A stretch of 64,000 nucleotides of DNA from Streptomyces sp. NBC_00708 (GTDB lineage Bacteria; Actinomycetota; Actinomycetes; Streptomycetales; Streptomycetaceae), in NCBI GenBank assembly GCA_036226585.1, contig CP108997.1:2232001-2296000 (forward strand), written 5' to 3'. Of the stretch, positions 26,269 to 36,297 are shown one piece after another (the first letter of the stretch is position 1; each line of letters opens with the position of its first letter). Below the pieces are notes generated by a model. That model did no database searches. It had not been told where the DNA came from and saw only the letters and a list, made by a program, of their open reading frames with translations. A program made the position numbers and the translations under genes.

Positions 26269-27789
26269 TCAGCGCCTTCCCAGGAGCAGCCGGGCCTCGC
26301 CGACCGTGATCACGGAACCGGTCACCAGGACTCCGGCTCCCGCGTACTCGTCCTCTTCCTCGGCGAGGGTGATCGCCGCCTCCAGCGCGTCGTCGAGCCG
26401 GGGTTCGACCTGCACCCGGTCGTGGCCGAAGACCTCGACGGCGACGGCCGCGAGGGCGTCGGCGTCCATGGCGCGCTCGGTGGAGTTCTGTGTGACGACG
26501 ACCTCGGCGAAGATCGGCTCGAAGGCCTCCAGGAGCCCTCGCACGTCCTTGTCGCCGCTGGCGCCGACCACACCGATCAGCCGGGAGAAGCCGAACGCCT
26601 CGGACAGGCCCTCGGCGGTGGCGCGGGCGCCGGCCGGGTTGTGCGCGGCGTCCAGGACGACGGTCGGGCTGGACCGGACGACTTCGAGGCGGCCGGGCGA
26701 GATCACCGAGGCGAACGCGGCGCGCACGATGTCCGCGTCCAGCGTGCGGGGCTGCTCGGCGCCGATGCCGAAGAACGCCTCGACCGCGCAGAGCGCCACC
26801 ACCGCGTTGTGCGCCTGGTGGGCGCCGTACAGCGGAAGGAAGATGTTGTCGTACTCGCCGCCGAGGCCGCGCAGGGTCAGCAGCTGGCCGCCGACCGCGA
26901 TCTCCCGGGAGACCACGCCGAACTCCATGCCCTCGCGGGCCACGGTGGCGTCGACCTCGACGGCCTTCTTCAGCATGACCTGGGCGGCGTCGACGGGCTG
27001 CTGGGCCAGGATGACCGTGGCGCCCTGCTTGATGATCCCGGACTTCTCGGTCGCGATCTCGCCCGGCGTGTTGCCCAGGCGGTCGGTGTGGTCGAGCGAG
27101 ATGGGGGTGACGACGGCGACCGAGGCGTCGATGACGTTGGTCGCGTCCCAGGTGCCGCCCATGCCGACCTCGACGACGGCGACATCGACCGGCGCGTCGG
27201 CGAAGGCCGCGTACGCCATGCCCGTGAGCACCTCGAAGAAGGACAACCGGTAGGGCTGCTGGGCGTCGACCATCTCGACGTACGGCTTGATGTCCTCGTA
27301 CGTGGAGATGAACCGCTCGGCGTCCACCGGGGCGCCGTCCAGGCTGATCCGCTCGGTGATCGACTGGACGTGCGGCGAGGTGTAGCGGCCGGTGCGCAGG
27401 TCGAAGGCGCCGAGCAGGGCCTCGATCATGCGGGCGGTGCTCGTCTTGCCGTTGGTGCCGGTGATGTGGATCGAGGGGTACGCGCGCTGCGGCTCGCCGA
27501 GCACGTCCATCAGGGCGGCGATGCGCGTGACGGACGGCTCCAGCTTGGTCTCGCCCCAGCGGCCGGCGAGCTCCTGCTCCACCGCGCGCAGCGCCTTGTC
27601 CACCTCGGGGTCGGCGGGGCGGGCGGGCACCTCCTCGGCGCGGGGCGGCCCCGAGGCGGCGCGCAGCGTGCGGCTCCCGGCCTCGATCACCGCCAGGTCG
27701 GGGTCGCGCTGGGTCGCTTCGTCGACGATCTCCTCGAAGGTCTCGTCGGGATCGGACGCGTCGGGCCGGTCGGGGCGGGGCTCACTCAC
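26269..27789 (-). CDS. folC: bifunctional dihydrofolate/folylpolyglutamate synthase
   Basis: 506-residue FolC, which adds glutamate to dihydropteroate and tetrahydrofolate. The P-loop is SIHITGTNGKTSTARM, followed by VVEVGMGGTWDATNVI (Mg and ATP site) and VVLDAAHNPAGARA (C-terminal domain signature). The first 80 residues are an acidic, low-conservation extension. The GTG at 27789 is preferred over the ATG at 27819; neither has a good ribosome-binding site. In other Streptomyces folC follows valS; here only a valS remnant and its terminator precede it, so folC needs its own promoter between 27790 and 27850 or read-through. Confidence 0.95.
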   Translation of the reverse strand: MSEPRPDRPDASDPDETFEEIVDEATQRDPDLAVIEAGSRTLRAASGPPRAEEVPARPADPEVDKALRAVEQELAGRWGETKLEPSVTRIAALMDVLGEPQRAYPSIHITGTNGKTSTARMIEALLGAFDLRTGRYTSPHVQSITERISLDGAPVDAERFISTYEDIKPYVEMVDAQQPYRLSFFEVLTGMAYAAFADAPVDVAVVEVGMGGTWDATNVIDASVAVVTPISLDHTDRLGNTPGEIATEKSGIIKQGATVILAQQPVDAAQVMLKKAVEVDATVAREGMEFGVVSREIAVGGQLLTLRGLGGEYDNIFLPLYGAHQAHNAVVALCAVEAFFGIGAEQPRTLDADIVRAAFASVISPGRLEVVRSSPTVVLDAAHNPAGARATAEGLSEAFGFSRLIGVVGASGDKDVRGLLEAFEPIFAEVVVTQNSTERAMDADALAAVAVEVFGHDRVQVEPRLDDALEAAITLAEEEDEYAGAGVLVTGSVITVGEARLLLGRR

Positions 27790-27850
27790 GGGCCCCAGTC
27801 TACGGATGGCCACCGACATCGCGCGCAGCCGCCCGGGGGGCGGACACGCG

Positions 27851-27890
27851 GGAGCCCCCGCGCCCCTCGGGTGAGGGGTGCGGGGGCTCC
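27851..27890 (-). terminator. strong hairpin between the valS remnant and folC
   Basis: Stem of about 17-18 bp with one mismatch zone (27851-27868 with 27873-27890) and a short loop. It sits just past the valS-remnant stop codon and is probably the old valS terminator, kept after the gene decayed. Confidence 0.75.
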
Positions 27891-27900
27891 GGGCGTCGTC

Positions 27901-28156
27901 TCAGGCCTGCGGCAGGGCGGCCAGCTGACCGCTGATCCGCTCGATGTCGCCCTCGGCCTGGGCCTTCTCCTTCTCGGCGGCGGCCAGGTCCTTGGCGAGG
28001 CGCTTGCGCTCGGCGGCGACGTCGATCGTGCCCTCCGGCTGGAGGCGCGGTACCCGCGTTCTGCCCAGCGCTCGTACAGCCCTTCCCCTCCGCCTCGGCC
28101 GGCGTGCACTGGGTCGGCAGTTCGGGGTGGCTGGCTGGCTGCTGCGCTGGGTTTAC
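27901..28156 (-). pseudogene. valS: decayed remnant of valyl-tRNA synthetase
   Basis: Both ends of ValS can be read in 256 bases, with the catalytic body gone. The N-terminal part (28156 downward) reads VNPAQQPASHPELPTQ and then CTPAEAEGK, as at the ValS N-terminus, but begins with GTA instead of a start codon. After EGK two extra bases shift the frame, and LYERWAERGY continues in the new frame. At a GGTACC near 28047-28052 the text jumps to the ValS C-terminus, RLQPEGTIDVAAERKRL onward, ending ISGQLAALPQA and TGA at 27901. The C-terminal coiled coil is also shortened by about 30 residues. Roughly 800 codons are missing, so it cannot be functional. Position upstream of folC is the normal valS location. 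Confidence 0.85.
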
Positions 28157-28301
28157 GGTCGCGCGGACCGCTTGGAGCCGTCACAGGAGTGCCCCGAAAC
28201 CGGTTTGTTCCGTAACGGTGTGCCTCCCGGTGGTCCGCGCGCGCGGGGCTTCCGTCAGGATGTTCGCAACGCGTAAGTATCACGAACAGGGGACACCGCA
28301 G

Positions 28302-29297
28302 ATGAGCTACAACCAGCCGGGTCCGTACGGTGGCCAGCCGCCGCAGGGCCAGCCCGGACCGTACGGCCAGCAGCCGGGCCCTTACGGCGGTCAGCCGCCG
28401 CAGGGTCAGCCCGGCTACGGCTACCCGCAGCAGGCCCCCCAGGGCGTCCCGCCCCAGCAGCAGCCGCAGCCCGGTTACGGCTACCCGCCGGCCCAGCAGC
28501 CGGGCCCGTACGGCCAGCAGCCGCCCACTCCCCCGTACGGCGGCCAGCAGGCGTACGGCCAGCAGCCGGGCTTCCCCCCGCCGGCCCCCGCGAAGAAGAA
28601 GACGGGGCTGATCGTGGGTGCCGCGGTCCTCGCGCTCGCCGTTATCGGGGGCGGGGTGTACTTCCTGACGTCGGACGGCGGCAGCGGCTCCGTCGCGTCC
28701 TCCACCAAGGGCTACAAGCTGACGCCGCCGGCCTCGGTGGGCGAGTACAAGAAGAGCAACGACTCCTCCGACAACAAGACCGGGCCGCTGACGGGCAAGG
28801 ACAAGACCGAGGCCGAGGGGATGGGCATAAAGTCGCCCACCGAGGCGAGCGCGAGCTACACCAGCGGGGACATGGAGAAGAACCCGCTCACGGCGAAGAT
28901 GCTCGTCCTCAAGGGTCTGTGGGGCCAGGTCGACGACCCGGCGAAGGCGGTCGACGCGGCCTTCGCGAGCGCCAAGGAGGAGATGGGCAAGGACGAGGGC
29001 GACAGCGACAGCGAGGTCTCGCTCGTCGGCTCCCCCGAGAAGGCCGAGCCCAAGGACTTCGACGGCGCCCTGATGAAGTGCCAGGTGCTCAAGACCGTCA
29101 ACAAGGACGCCGACGGTTCGGTCGCGAAGGGCCCCAAGGAGCTCAACACGCCCGTCTGCATCTGGTCCGACTACAGCACCGTCGGCATCGTCTTCGCCGT
29201 CGACGTCGGCGCGGCCATGACCGGCAAGAGCATGGCCACCGACGAGGTCGCCGACCTCGCCGCCAAGCTCTACAACACCTCCCGCACCAAGATCTGA
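28302..29297 (+). CDS. Pro/Gln/Gly-rich membrane-anchored protein, unknown function
   Basis: 331 residues. The first 100 are a Pro-Gln-Gly-Tyr-rich tail with repeats of the type [13 protein letters not shown]. Next come a Lys cluster (PAKKKTG) and one membrane helix of about 20 residues ([20 protein letters not shown]). The remaining 200 residues form an extracytoplasmic domain with two cysteines (MKCQVL and PVCIWS) that could form a disulfide. Streptomyces encodes many proteins of this design; this one has no assigned function. The Met at 28302 is preferred over the upstream in-frame ATG because AGGGGA lies 8 bases before it. It is divergent from the valS remnant and convergent with clpX. 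Confidence 0.85.
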   Translation: MSYNQPGPYGGQPPQGQPGPYGQQPGPYGGQPPQGQPGYGYPQQAPQGVPPQQQPQPGYGYPPAQQPGPYGQQPPTPPYGGQQAYGQQPGFPPPAPAKKKTGLIVGAAVLALAVIGGGVYFLTSDGGSGSVASSTKGYKLTPPASVGEYKKSNDSSDNKTGPLTGKDKTEAEGMGIKSPTEASASYTSGDMEKNPLTAKMLVLKGLWGQVDDPAKAVDAAFASAKEEMGKDEGDSDSEVSLVGSPEKAEPKDFDGALMKCQVLKTVNKDADGSVAKGPKELNTPVCIWSDYSTVGIVFAVDVGAAMTGKSMATDEVADLAAKLYNTSRTKI

Positions 29298-29306
29298 CCG
29301 CGGCGA

Positions 29307-29355
29307 CGCGAAGGGGCGCCCCGGCCGGTTCCTCCGGCGGGGGCGCCCCTTCGCG
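29307..29355. terminator. bidirectional terminator
   Basis: A 16-bp GC-rich stem (29307-29322 with 29339-29355) between the convergent ends of the Pro/Gln-rich protein gene and clpX. Confidence 0.85.
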
Positions 29356-29378
29356 TGTGTGCGGACTACCGCACCGCG

Positions 29379-30677
<1,299 letters not shown>

Positions 30678-30833
30678 GAGGTGCTTCCCCTTCGCCTGGG
30701 AGACGCCTGGTTCAGCGGCTCCTGTGCCTCTATCCGACGGTACCTTGCCTGGCCCCCCATGCGGGCCCCCCTTGGCACGGTTCACACGGCCGGAGCCGGG
30801 TGCCGCCGCCGTGCCAAGGGGCTCGGGCGCAGG

Positions 30834-31517
30834 TCAGGCGAGTGCGCCGGCCGCGCTCTTGCGGGTCGACACGATCTGGTCGACGAGACCGTAGGCGAGG
30901 GAGTCCTCGGCGGTCAGGATCTTGTCGCGCTCGATGTCGTCGCGGATCTTCTCGATCGGCGTGGTGGAGTGCTTGGCGAGCAGCTCCTCCAGCTGGGTCC
31001 GCATGCGCAGGATCTCGTTGGCCGCGATCTCCAGGTCGGAGAGCTGCTCACGGCCGGTCTGCGAGGACGGCTGGTGGATCAGGACACGGGCGTTCGGGAG
31101 CGCCATGCGCTTGCCCGGGGTACCCGCGGCCAGCAGCACCGCGGCGGCGGAGGCCGCCTGGCCCATGCAGACCGTCTGGATGTCCGGCTTCACGAACTGC
31201 ATCGTGTCGTAGATCGCGGTGAGCGCGGTGAACGAGCCGCCGGGGCTGTTGATGTAGATGGAGATGTCCCGGTCCGGGTCCATCGACTCCAGGCACAGCA
31301 GCTGCGCCATGACGTCGTTGGCGGACGCGTCGTCGATCTGCACGCCGAGGAAGATCACGCGCTCCTCGAAGAGCTTCGCGTACGGGTCGTACTCGCGCAC
31401 GCCCTGCGAGGTGCGCTCCACGAAGCGCGGCACGATGTAGCGGTTGTCCACCTGCGGGCCCGTGTAGAGGCCGCTCGCGGAGGCGCCGGGGAAGTTGTTC
31501 ATGTGGGTGTTCACCAT
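30834..31517 (-). CDS. clpP: ATP-dependent Clp protease proteolytic subunit (ClpP2-type)
   Basis: 227-residue serine peptidase subunit. The catalytic Ser is in GQAASAAA (near residue 121) and His in VLIHQPSS (near 146); Asp is in the DDIERDK region. It carries a longer N-terminus than the upstream clpP product, ending in [20 protein letters not shown]. In Actinobacteria ClpP1 and ClpP2 form a mixed two-ring particle. ATG 31517 is used; an internal ATG at 31502 is also possible. It follows clpP1 by 78 bases in the same operon. Confidence 0.96.
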   Translation of the reverse strand: MVNTHMNNFPGASASGLYTGPQVDNRYIVPRFVERTSQGVREYDPYAKLFEERVIFLGVQIDDASANDVMAQLLCLESMDPDRDISIYINSPGGSFTALTAIYDTMQFVKPDIQTVCMGQAASAAAVLLAAGTPGKRMALPNARVLIHQPSSQTGREQLSDLEIAANEILRMRTQLEELLAKHSTTPIEKIRDDIERDKILTAEDSLAYGLVDQIVSTRKSAAGALA

Positions 31518-31595
31518 CCTGGTGGCGTTCTGTGGCTGGGTGTCTCGGCGTACGAGAGATGCGCGGTGCGGTGCGGCGCTGTCCGGGGGTCCGGA

Positions 31596-32213
31596 TCAGG
31601 CGCCGGTGCCGCCGCCGCCCGGAACGCCCGATGCGATCGAGATGATCTCGTCGATGAGGCCGTAGTCCTTGGCCTCCTCCGCGGTGTACCAGCGGTCGCG
31701 GTCGCCGTCGCGGATGATCGTCTCCACGGTCTGGCCGGAGTGGCGGGCGGTGATCTCCGCCATGCGCTGCTTGGTGCGCAGCAGGTACTGGGCCTGGATC
31801 TTGATGTCCGAGGCCGTACCGCCGATGCCGGCCGAGCCCTGGTGCATGAGGATGTCGGTGTTCGGGAGCGCGAAGCGCTTGCCGGCGGTGCCACCGGTGA
31901 GCAGGAACTGGCCCATCGAGGCCGCCATGCCCATACCGATGGTGACGACGTCGTTCGGGATGTACTGCATGGTGTCGTAGACCGCCATGCCGGCCGTCAC
32001 CGAACCACCGGGGCTGTTGATGTAGAGGTAGATGTCCTTGTCCGGCTCGGCGGCAAGGAGGAGCAGCTGCGCGGTGATCTTGTTGGCGATGTCATCGTCG
32101 ACCTGCTGACCGAGGAAGATGATGCGCTCGCCGAGCAGCCGGCTGTAGACCTGGTCACCGAGGCCTCCACCGAGGGACGGCTCTCCGGCGGCGTAGGGCA
32201 TCAGATTCGTCAC
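31596..32213 (-). CDS. clpP: ATP-dependent Clp protease proteolytic subunit (ClpP1-type)
   Basis: 205-residue ClpP: oxyanion region [18 protein letters not shown], catalytic Ser in GMAASMGQ (near residue 98), His in ILMHQGSAG (near 123), and Asp in RDGDRDRWY. The start is GTG 32213 with AGGTGG upstream. A ClgR-like operator and a -10 hexamer lie 90-150 bases upstream. It heads clpP1-clpP2. Confidence 0.97.
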   Translation of the reverse strand: MTNLMPYAAGEPSLGGGLGDQVYSRLLGERIIFLGQQVDDDIANKITAQLLLLAAEPDKDIYLYINSPGGSVTAGMAVYDTMQYIPNDVVTIGMGMAASMGQFLLTGGTAGKRFALPNTDILMHQGSAGIGGTASDIKIQAQYLLRTKQRMAEITARHSGQTVETIIRDGDRDRWYTAEEAKDYGLIDEIISIASGVPGGGGTGA

Positions 32214-32302
32214 GTATCCACCTGCTCGTCTCTGACGGCTCCGGCCGTCTCAGCGTCTTCGTACCGGGTGGGCCGGGACTACCCGACCCTTCCTCTTCAT
32301 GG

Positions 32303-32363
32303 ACCCTAACGCGCAGGTGGAACAACGCCATCCCGCTTCCGCGACTGTTCGCTGGGAGCGCAA
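32303..32363 (-). promoter_or_regulatory. clpP: clpP1 promoter with ClgR-like operator
   Basis: The near-palindrome TTCGCTGGGAGCGCAA (32348-32363) matches the ClgR operator type (CGC, about 5 bases, GCG; Streptomyces form GTTCGCT-N5-). About 40 bases downstream on the minus strand is TAGGGT (32303-32308), a good -10 with a poor -35. An activator site just upstream of a weak -35 is what ClgR activation of clpP1 would need. Confidence 0.65.
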
Positions 32364-32410
32364 GGTCCGCAGCCCGCACGCGGGTTGTGGGGAAACGCCC
32401 GCCGGTACGA

Positions 32411-32448
32411 CGACGGGCTCCGGACGCGGTGGCGTCCGGAGCCCGTCG
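32411..32448 (-). terminator. tig terminator
   Basis: A 17-bp perfect GC-rich stem (32411-32427 with 32432-32448) with a 4-base loop, 20 bases past the tig stop and upstream of the clpP1 operator. It insulates clpP1 from tig. Confidence 0.85.
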
Positions 32449-32467
32449 TACGGGGTCAGCGCGAGGC

Positions 32468-33859
32468 TCAGGCCTCGGTCTTCTCCTCGGCGGCGGCCTC
32501 GGTGGCCTCGGCGGCGGCGGACTCGGTGGTCTCCTCCGCTGCCTCCTCGTCGTCCTCGAGCTCGACGACCTCACCGTTGGTGTCGACGACCTTGGCGGCC
32601 TCGACCACGACGGCGAGCGCCTTGCCGCGGGCGACCTCGCCGACGAGCATCGGCACCTGGCCGCCCTCGACGACGGCCTGGGCGAACTGGTCCGGGCTCA
32701 TGCCGGAGGAGGCCGCACGCCGCATGAGGTGCTCGGTGAGCTCCTCCTGGTTGACGTTCAGCTTCTCCTTGTTGACGAGCTCGTCCAGGATGAACTGGGT
32801 CTTGATGCCCTTGACGGCCTGCTCGGACGTCTCGGCCTCGAACTCCTCGGCGGTCTTGCCCTGGATCTCGAGGTACTTGTCGAGGGTGAGACCCATCTGG
32901 CCGAGCTGGTGGTGCTCCAGGTTGTGCTTGCGGGTCTGGACCTCGTCCGCGAGCAGCTTCTCCGGGATCGGGACCTCGGCGAGCTTCAGCAGCTCCTCCA
33001 GGACGCGCTCCTGGGCCTGGGTGGCCTGGTCGTACTGCTTGGTGTTCTCCAGGCGCTTGCGGCTGTCGGCCTTCAGCTCCTCCAGCGTGTCGAACTCGCT
33101 GGCCATCTGGGCGAAGTCGTCGTCCAGCTCCGGCAGCTCGCGGGCGGCGACCGCGGTGACCTTGACGGTGACCTCGGCCTCCTTGCCCTCGGCGGAGCCG
33201 CCCTTCAGCTCGGAGGTGAAGGTGGCCTCGCCACCGGCCTCCAGACCGGTCACGGCCTCGTCGATGCCCTCCAGGAGCTCGCCGGAACCGATGGTGTACG
33301 AGACACCGTCGGCCACGCCGTCCTCCAGGACCTCGCCGTCGACCTTGGCCTGCAGGTCGATCGTGACGACGTCGCCCTCGGCGGCGGCGCGCTCGACCGG
33401 GTTGGTGGAGGCGAAGCGGCCGCGCAGCTGCTCGACGGCCTTGTCGACGTCCTCGTCGGTGACCTCGATGGCGTCGACGGTGACCTCGATGCCGGAGTAG
33501 TCCGGGATCTCGATCTCGGGGCGCACGTCGACCTCGGCGGTGAAGGCCAGCAGCTCGCCGTCCTTCAGCTCCGTGATGTCGACCTCGGGCTGGCCGAGGA
33601 CGTTGAGCTCACCCTCGTTGACGGCCTCGGTGTAGAACTTCGGGAGCGCGTCGTTGACGGCCTCCTCCAGCACAGCACCACGGCCGAACCGCTGGTCGAT
33701 GACCCGGCTGGGGATCTTGCCCTTGCGGAACCCCTTCACCGTGACCTGCTGGTTGATCTTCTTGTACGCCGCGTCGAGGCTGTCCTTGAGCTCCTCGAAG
33801 GGCACCTCGATGCTGAGCCGAACCCGGGTCGGGTTCAGGGTCTCCACGGCGCTCTTCAC
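32468..33859 (-). CDS. tig: trigger factor
   Basis: 463-residue ribosome-bound chaperone. The N-terminal ribosome-binding loop is [19 protein letters not shown] (residues 41-59, with the FRK motif). The PPIase-like domain spans about 150-245 ([31 protein letters not shown]). The helical C-terminal cradle follows. The last 35 residues are a Glu/Ala-rich acidic tail common in Streptomyces. Located directly before clpP1-clpP2-clpX, the usual tig-clp order. Confidence 0.97.
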   Translation of the reverse strand: MKSAVETLNPTRVRLSIEVPFEELKDSLDAAYKKINQQVTVKGFRKGKIPSRVIDQRFGRGAVLEEAVNDALPKFYTEAVNEGELNVLGQPEVDITELKDGELLAFTAEVDVRPEIEIPDYSGIEVTVDAIEVTDEDVDKAVEQLRGRFASTNPVERAAAEGDVVTIDLQAKVDGEVLEDGVADGVSYTIGSGELLEGIDEAVTGLEAGGEATFTSELKGGSAEGKEAEVTVKVTAVAARELPELDDDFAQMASEFDTLEELKADSRKRLENTKQYDQATQAQERVLEELLKLAEVPIPEKLLADEVQTRKHNLEHHQLGQMGLTLDKYLEIQGKTAEEFEAETSEQAVKGIKTQFILDELVNKEKLNVNQEELTEHLMRRAASSGMSPDQFAQAVVEGGQVPMLVGEVARGKALAVVVEAAKVVDTNGEVVELEDDEEAAEETTESAAAEATEAAAEEKTEA

Positions 33860-33965
33860 GGTTCGGTCTCCTTGGTGGCTGACTTCTTGGGGTTCTGCTC
33901 CGCCGCACGGGGGGCGGCTTCGCGGACCGAGCCCGGTACATCAGACACACGGGCACGCATTTTGC

Positions 33966-33971
33966 ATAGTA
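33966..33971 (-). promoter_or_regulatory. tig: candidate -10 of the tig promoter
   Basis: On the minus strand this is TACTAT, 107 bases before the tig start. A TTGCGG lies about 19 bases further upstream as a possible -35, inside the hairpin that follows tRNA-Pro. Confidence 0.35.
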
Positions 33972-33972
33972 A

Positions 33973-34009
33973 CGGCAAGGGGGAGAACTCCCGCAATGCG
34001 ATCTTGCCG
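33973..34009 (-). terminator. hairpin after tRNA-Pro
   Basis: A 7-bp outer stem (33973-33979 with 34003-34009) with an inner GGGAG/CTCCC pairing, starting two bases past the encoded CCA of tRNA-Pro. A likely terminator or 3'-processing signal. Confidence 0.55.
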
Positions 34010-34010
34010 G

Positions 34011-34087
34011 TGGTCGGGGTGGCCGGATTCGAACCGACGACCTTCCGCTCCCAAAGCGGACGCGCTACCAAGCTGCGCCACACCCCG
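34011..34087 (-). tRNA. tRNA-Pro (anticodon TGG)
   Basis: 77-base cloverleaf including the encoded CCA. Acceptor stem CGGGGTG pairs with CACCCCG, the T-loop is GGTTCGAATCC, and the anticodon loop is CTTTGGG with anticodon TGG. On the minus strand, TACCCT about 15 bases upstream of the 5' end (34102-34107) is a plausible -10. Confidence 0.97.
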
Positions 34088-34242
34088 TCGGTGCGACACG
34101 TAGGGTACATGCAGCAGGGCCCCGGGCCCCCCGCTTTCCGCGCGCCGCCGCGCGGCCCGGGGGAAGGGGTGTGCGGGCGGCGTCCGCGACCCGCTACGAT
34201 GCTTGTCGTGCCGCGGTCGTCGTGACCTGCGGTGCAGTCTCT

Positions 34243-34316
34243 GCGGGCGTAGCTCAATGGTAGAGCCCTAGTCTTCCAAACTAGCTACGCGGGTTCGATT
34301 CCCGTCGCCCGCTCCA
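34243..34316 (+). tRNA. tRNA-Gly (anticodon TCC)
   Basis: 74-base cloverleaf including the encoded CCA. Acceptor stem GCGGGCG pairs with CGCCCGC, the D-loop is AGCTCAATGGTAGAGC, the T-loop is GGTTCGATTCC, and the anticodon loop is CTTCCAA with anticodon TCC. TACGAT at 34195-34200 is a plausible -10. It is divergent from tRNA-Pro, with 155 bases between them. Confidence 0.97.
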
Positions 34317-34320
34317 TCGC

Positions 34321-34351
34321 GAAGGGCCCGGTCCGGTGGACCGGGCCCTTC
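34321..34351. terminator. terminator after tRNA-Gly
   Basis: A 14-bp perfect stem (34321-34334 with 34338-34351) and 3-base loop, 5 bases past tRNA-Gly. It also faces the end of the small membrane-protein gene on the other strand. Confidence 0.88.
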
Positions 34352-34394
34352 CGCGTCGCGCCGGCTCCGCGGCCCGGGGGGGCCGTCAGGCGGC

Positions 34395-34589
34395 TCAGAA
34401 GCTGATCTGGCTGATCGAGTCGATGATCGAGTGCATGAACCTGTTGATCGACGGCCCCATGCCCGTCGGTGCCAGGAAGAAGCCGAAGAGCGCCGCGACG
34501 ACCGCGGGCCCGGCCTTGATCGAGCCGCTTCGGATCATGACCACCAGGATGATCCCCAACAGAAGCACCACAGACAGCGAAATGGCCAC
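34395..34589 (-). CDS. small membrane protein, unknown function
   Basis: 64 residues. Two hydrophobic segments (about 4-19 and 27-40) are separated by a basic turn (RSGSIKAG), and the C-terminal 22 residues are amphipathic (INRFMHSIIDSISQISF). I recognise no family, but this kind of 60-residue protein next to these tRNAs is familiar in Streptomyces. Codon bias fits a real gene and it ends just before the tRNA-Gly terminator. Confidence 0.65.
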   Translation of the reverse strand: MAISLSVVLLLGIILVVMIRSGSIKAGPAVVAALFGFFLAPTGMGPSINRFMHSIIDSISQISF

Positions 34590-35077
34590 GACTGCTCACA
34601 CCCTCGGTCGGTCCGCCTTGCCGGCCCGGAGATGTGCGGCCGTGCACCCTCCGTCGCTTCCATCGTGCCACCAACTCCCCCCGGGTTGTTGCCCGGTGAC
34701 GTATCGACCTGTCGATATCGCGCCATCTTGCGCCCCTTGCGCCCCCTGTGCGCCGGGTCACAGCGGAACCGCGTGATCCTGCGGTGCCCGCCGCTCCGGG
34801 CCGTCGCCGCCAAAGCCGCCCGTTCCCGCGCGACCGCAGTTCGGGGCGATATGCAACGTGATCGTTTCTGTATCCACACAGTTTATTCACAGGCAAATTC
34901 GACGCCGAACGCGAGGTAATTCACTTCGGTCAACTGCCGGACGGTTCGCCCCATTTGATGCGGATGAAAGCGCACATAACGGGCAGATTCCATTGGTTTG
35001 GCATTTGATATGCAGGGAAGACGCGCTATTCAACGGCGGTTTTACGAATGGCAATCGAGACGTCTAGGGTGCCTGAG
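34590..35077. other. 488-base intergenic region with an AT-rich stretch
   Basis: From about 34845 to 35060 the base composition drops to roughly 50% G+C, well below the window's level. The stretch holds two copies of GATATGCA (near 34848 and 35008) and several T/A runs, and precedes the acyltransferase gene. There is no convincing ORF: a 69-codon frame at 34858-35067 lacks the G/C third-position bias. Probably a regulated promoter region. Confidence 0.55.
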
Positions 35078-36229
35078 ATGTTCCACGCTCCGAACGCAAT
35101 GCAGAGGGCCGCGCTCCCCCCGGCGACCGGGGAGTCGGAGCCCAGACACCCTGCGCAGACGGCGGTGCGGGAGGCCCCCGCCCCGGTGGCGGACCAGCCT
35201 GCTCGGGGCGGCCCGGCCAAGAAGCGTGACCCCTTCTTCGACAACGCCAAGTACCTCGCCATCGTGCTCGTCGCGGTGGCGCACTCGTGGGTCCCGGTCA
35301 TGGACGGCAGCCGGGCCGCCCGCGCGCTCTACATGGTCGTGTACACGTTCCACATGCCCGCCTTCATCCTCATCTCAGGTTATTTCTCCCGGTCGTTCGA
35401 CCTGAGCGCCACCAAGGTGAAGCGGCTGGTCACCGGTGTCGCCGTGCCGTACGTGGTGTTCGAGACGGCGTACTCGCTGTTCCGGCGGTACGCGAACGAC
35501 CAGCCGGACGCCGCGATCAGCCTGCTGGAGCCCTGGTACCTGACCTGGTTCCTGGCCGCCCTGTTCATCTGGCGGCTCACCACGCCGGTCTGGCGCAACC
35601 TCCGCCACCCGCTGGCCGTTTCCCTCGCGATCGCCGTCCTCGCCTCGCTCGCCCCCAGCATCGGTGACGACCTCGACCTGCCGCGCGTCCTGCAGTTCCT
35701 GCCGTTCTTCGTGCTCGGACTCCAGCTGAGGCCCGAGCACTTCGCGCTGGTCCGCCGCCGGGAGGCACGGCTGCTGGCGCTGCCGCTGTTCGCCGGCGCG
35801 CTGGTCTTCGCGTACTGGGCGGCGCCCCGGATGCAACTGGGCTGGTTCCTGCGGGACTCCAGCGCCCAGGACATGGGGGCGCCCTGGTGGTCGGGCGCGG
35901 TGATGACCCTGGCGATGTTCGGCTGCGCGACGCTGCTGACGGCCGGGTTCCTGGCGCTGGTCCCGCGCCGCCACATGTGGTTCACGGTGCTCGGCGCCGG
36001 CACGATCTGCGGCTACCTGCTGCACGGCTTCCTGGTGAAGGGCGCCGACTACGCGGGCGTCTTCGACGACCACACGTGGCTGGTCTCCCCGGCGGGCCTG
36101 GTGATCGTGACCGTGGTCGCCTCCGCCGCCGTCACCCTGCTGTGCACGCCGCCGGTGCGGCGGGTACTGCGCTGCGTGACCGAACCGGACATGGACTGGG
36201 CCTTCCGCCGGGACGCCGCCCGGATCTGA
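35078..36229 (+). CDS. acyltransferase-3 family membrane protein
   Basis: 383 residues from ATG 35078. A 50-residue Pro/Ala-rich cytoplasmic lead is followed by about ten membrane helices. The N-terminal RDPFFDNAKYLAIVLVAVAHSW with its His and the later FHMPAFILISGYFSR are hallmarks of the OafA/YrhL acyltransferase-3 family, which moves acetyl or other acyl groups to sugars or lipids outside the membrane. The acceptor is unknown. The start at 35078 has AGGGTG 7 bases upstream; ATG 35048 would add 10 residues but has no good ribosome-binding site. It lies behind an AT-rich region and is convergent with the HD hydrolase gene. Confidence 0.85.
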   Translation: MFHAPNAMQRAALPPATGESEPRHPAQTAVREAPAPVADQPARGGPAKKRDPFFDNAKYLAIVLVAVAHSWVPVMDGSRAARALYMVVYTFHMPAFILISGYFSRSFDLSATKVKRLVTGVAVPYVVFETAYSLFRRYANDQPDAAISLLEPWYLTWFLAALFIWRLTTPVWRNLRHPLAVSLAIAVLASLAPSIGDDLDLPRVLQFLPFFVLGLQLRPEHFALVRRREARLLALPLFAGALVFAYWAAPRMQLGWFLRDSSAQDMGAPWWSGAVMTLAMFGCATLLTAGFLALVPRRHMWFTVLGAGTICGYLLHGFLVKGADYAGVFDDHTWLVSPAGLVIVTVVASAAVTLLCTPPVRRVLRCVTEPDMDWAFRRDAARI

Positions 36230-36247
36230 CCCCTCCGTACGCACCCC

Positions 36248-36278
36248 ACGAAGCCCGGCCCCCGCGGCCGGGCTTCGT
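36248..36278. terminator. bidirectional terminator
   Basis: A 13-bp perfect stem (36248-36260 with 36266-36278) between the convergent acyltransferase and HD-domain genes. Confidence 0.85.
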
Positions 36279-36297
36279 CGTGTTCACCGGTGTTGGC

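Noticed and set aside
34011..34316. tRNA-Pro/tRNA-Gly pair as an integration hot spot
   Set aside because: No integrase, no duplicated tRNA 3' end and no foreign gene block beside either tRNA; only the AT-rich promoter region is unusual.
34858..35067. 69-codon + ORF in the AT-rich gap
   Set aside because: No G/C third-position bias, no ribosome-binding site, and it overlaps the acyltransferase start.
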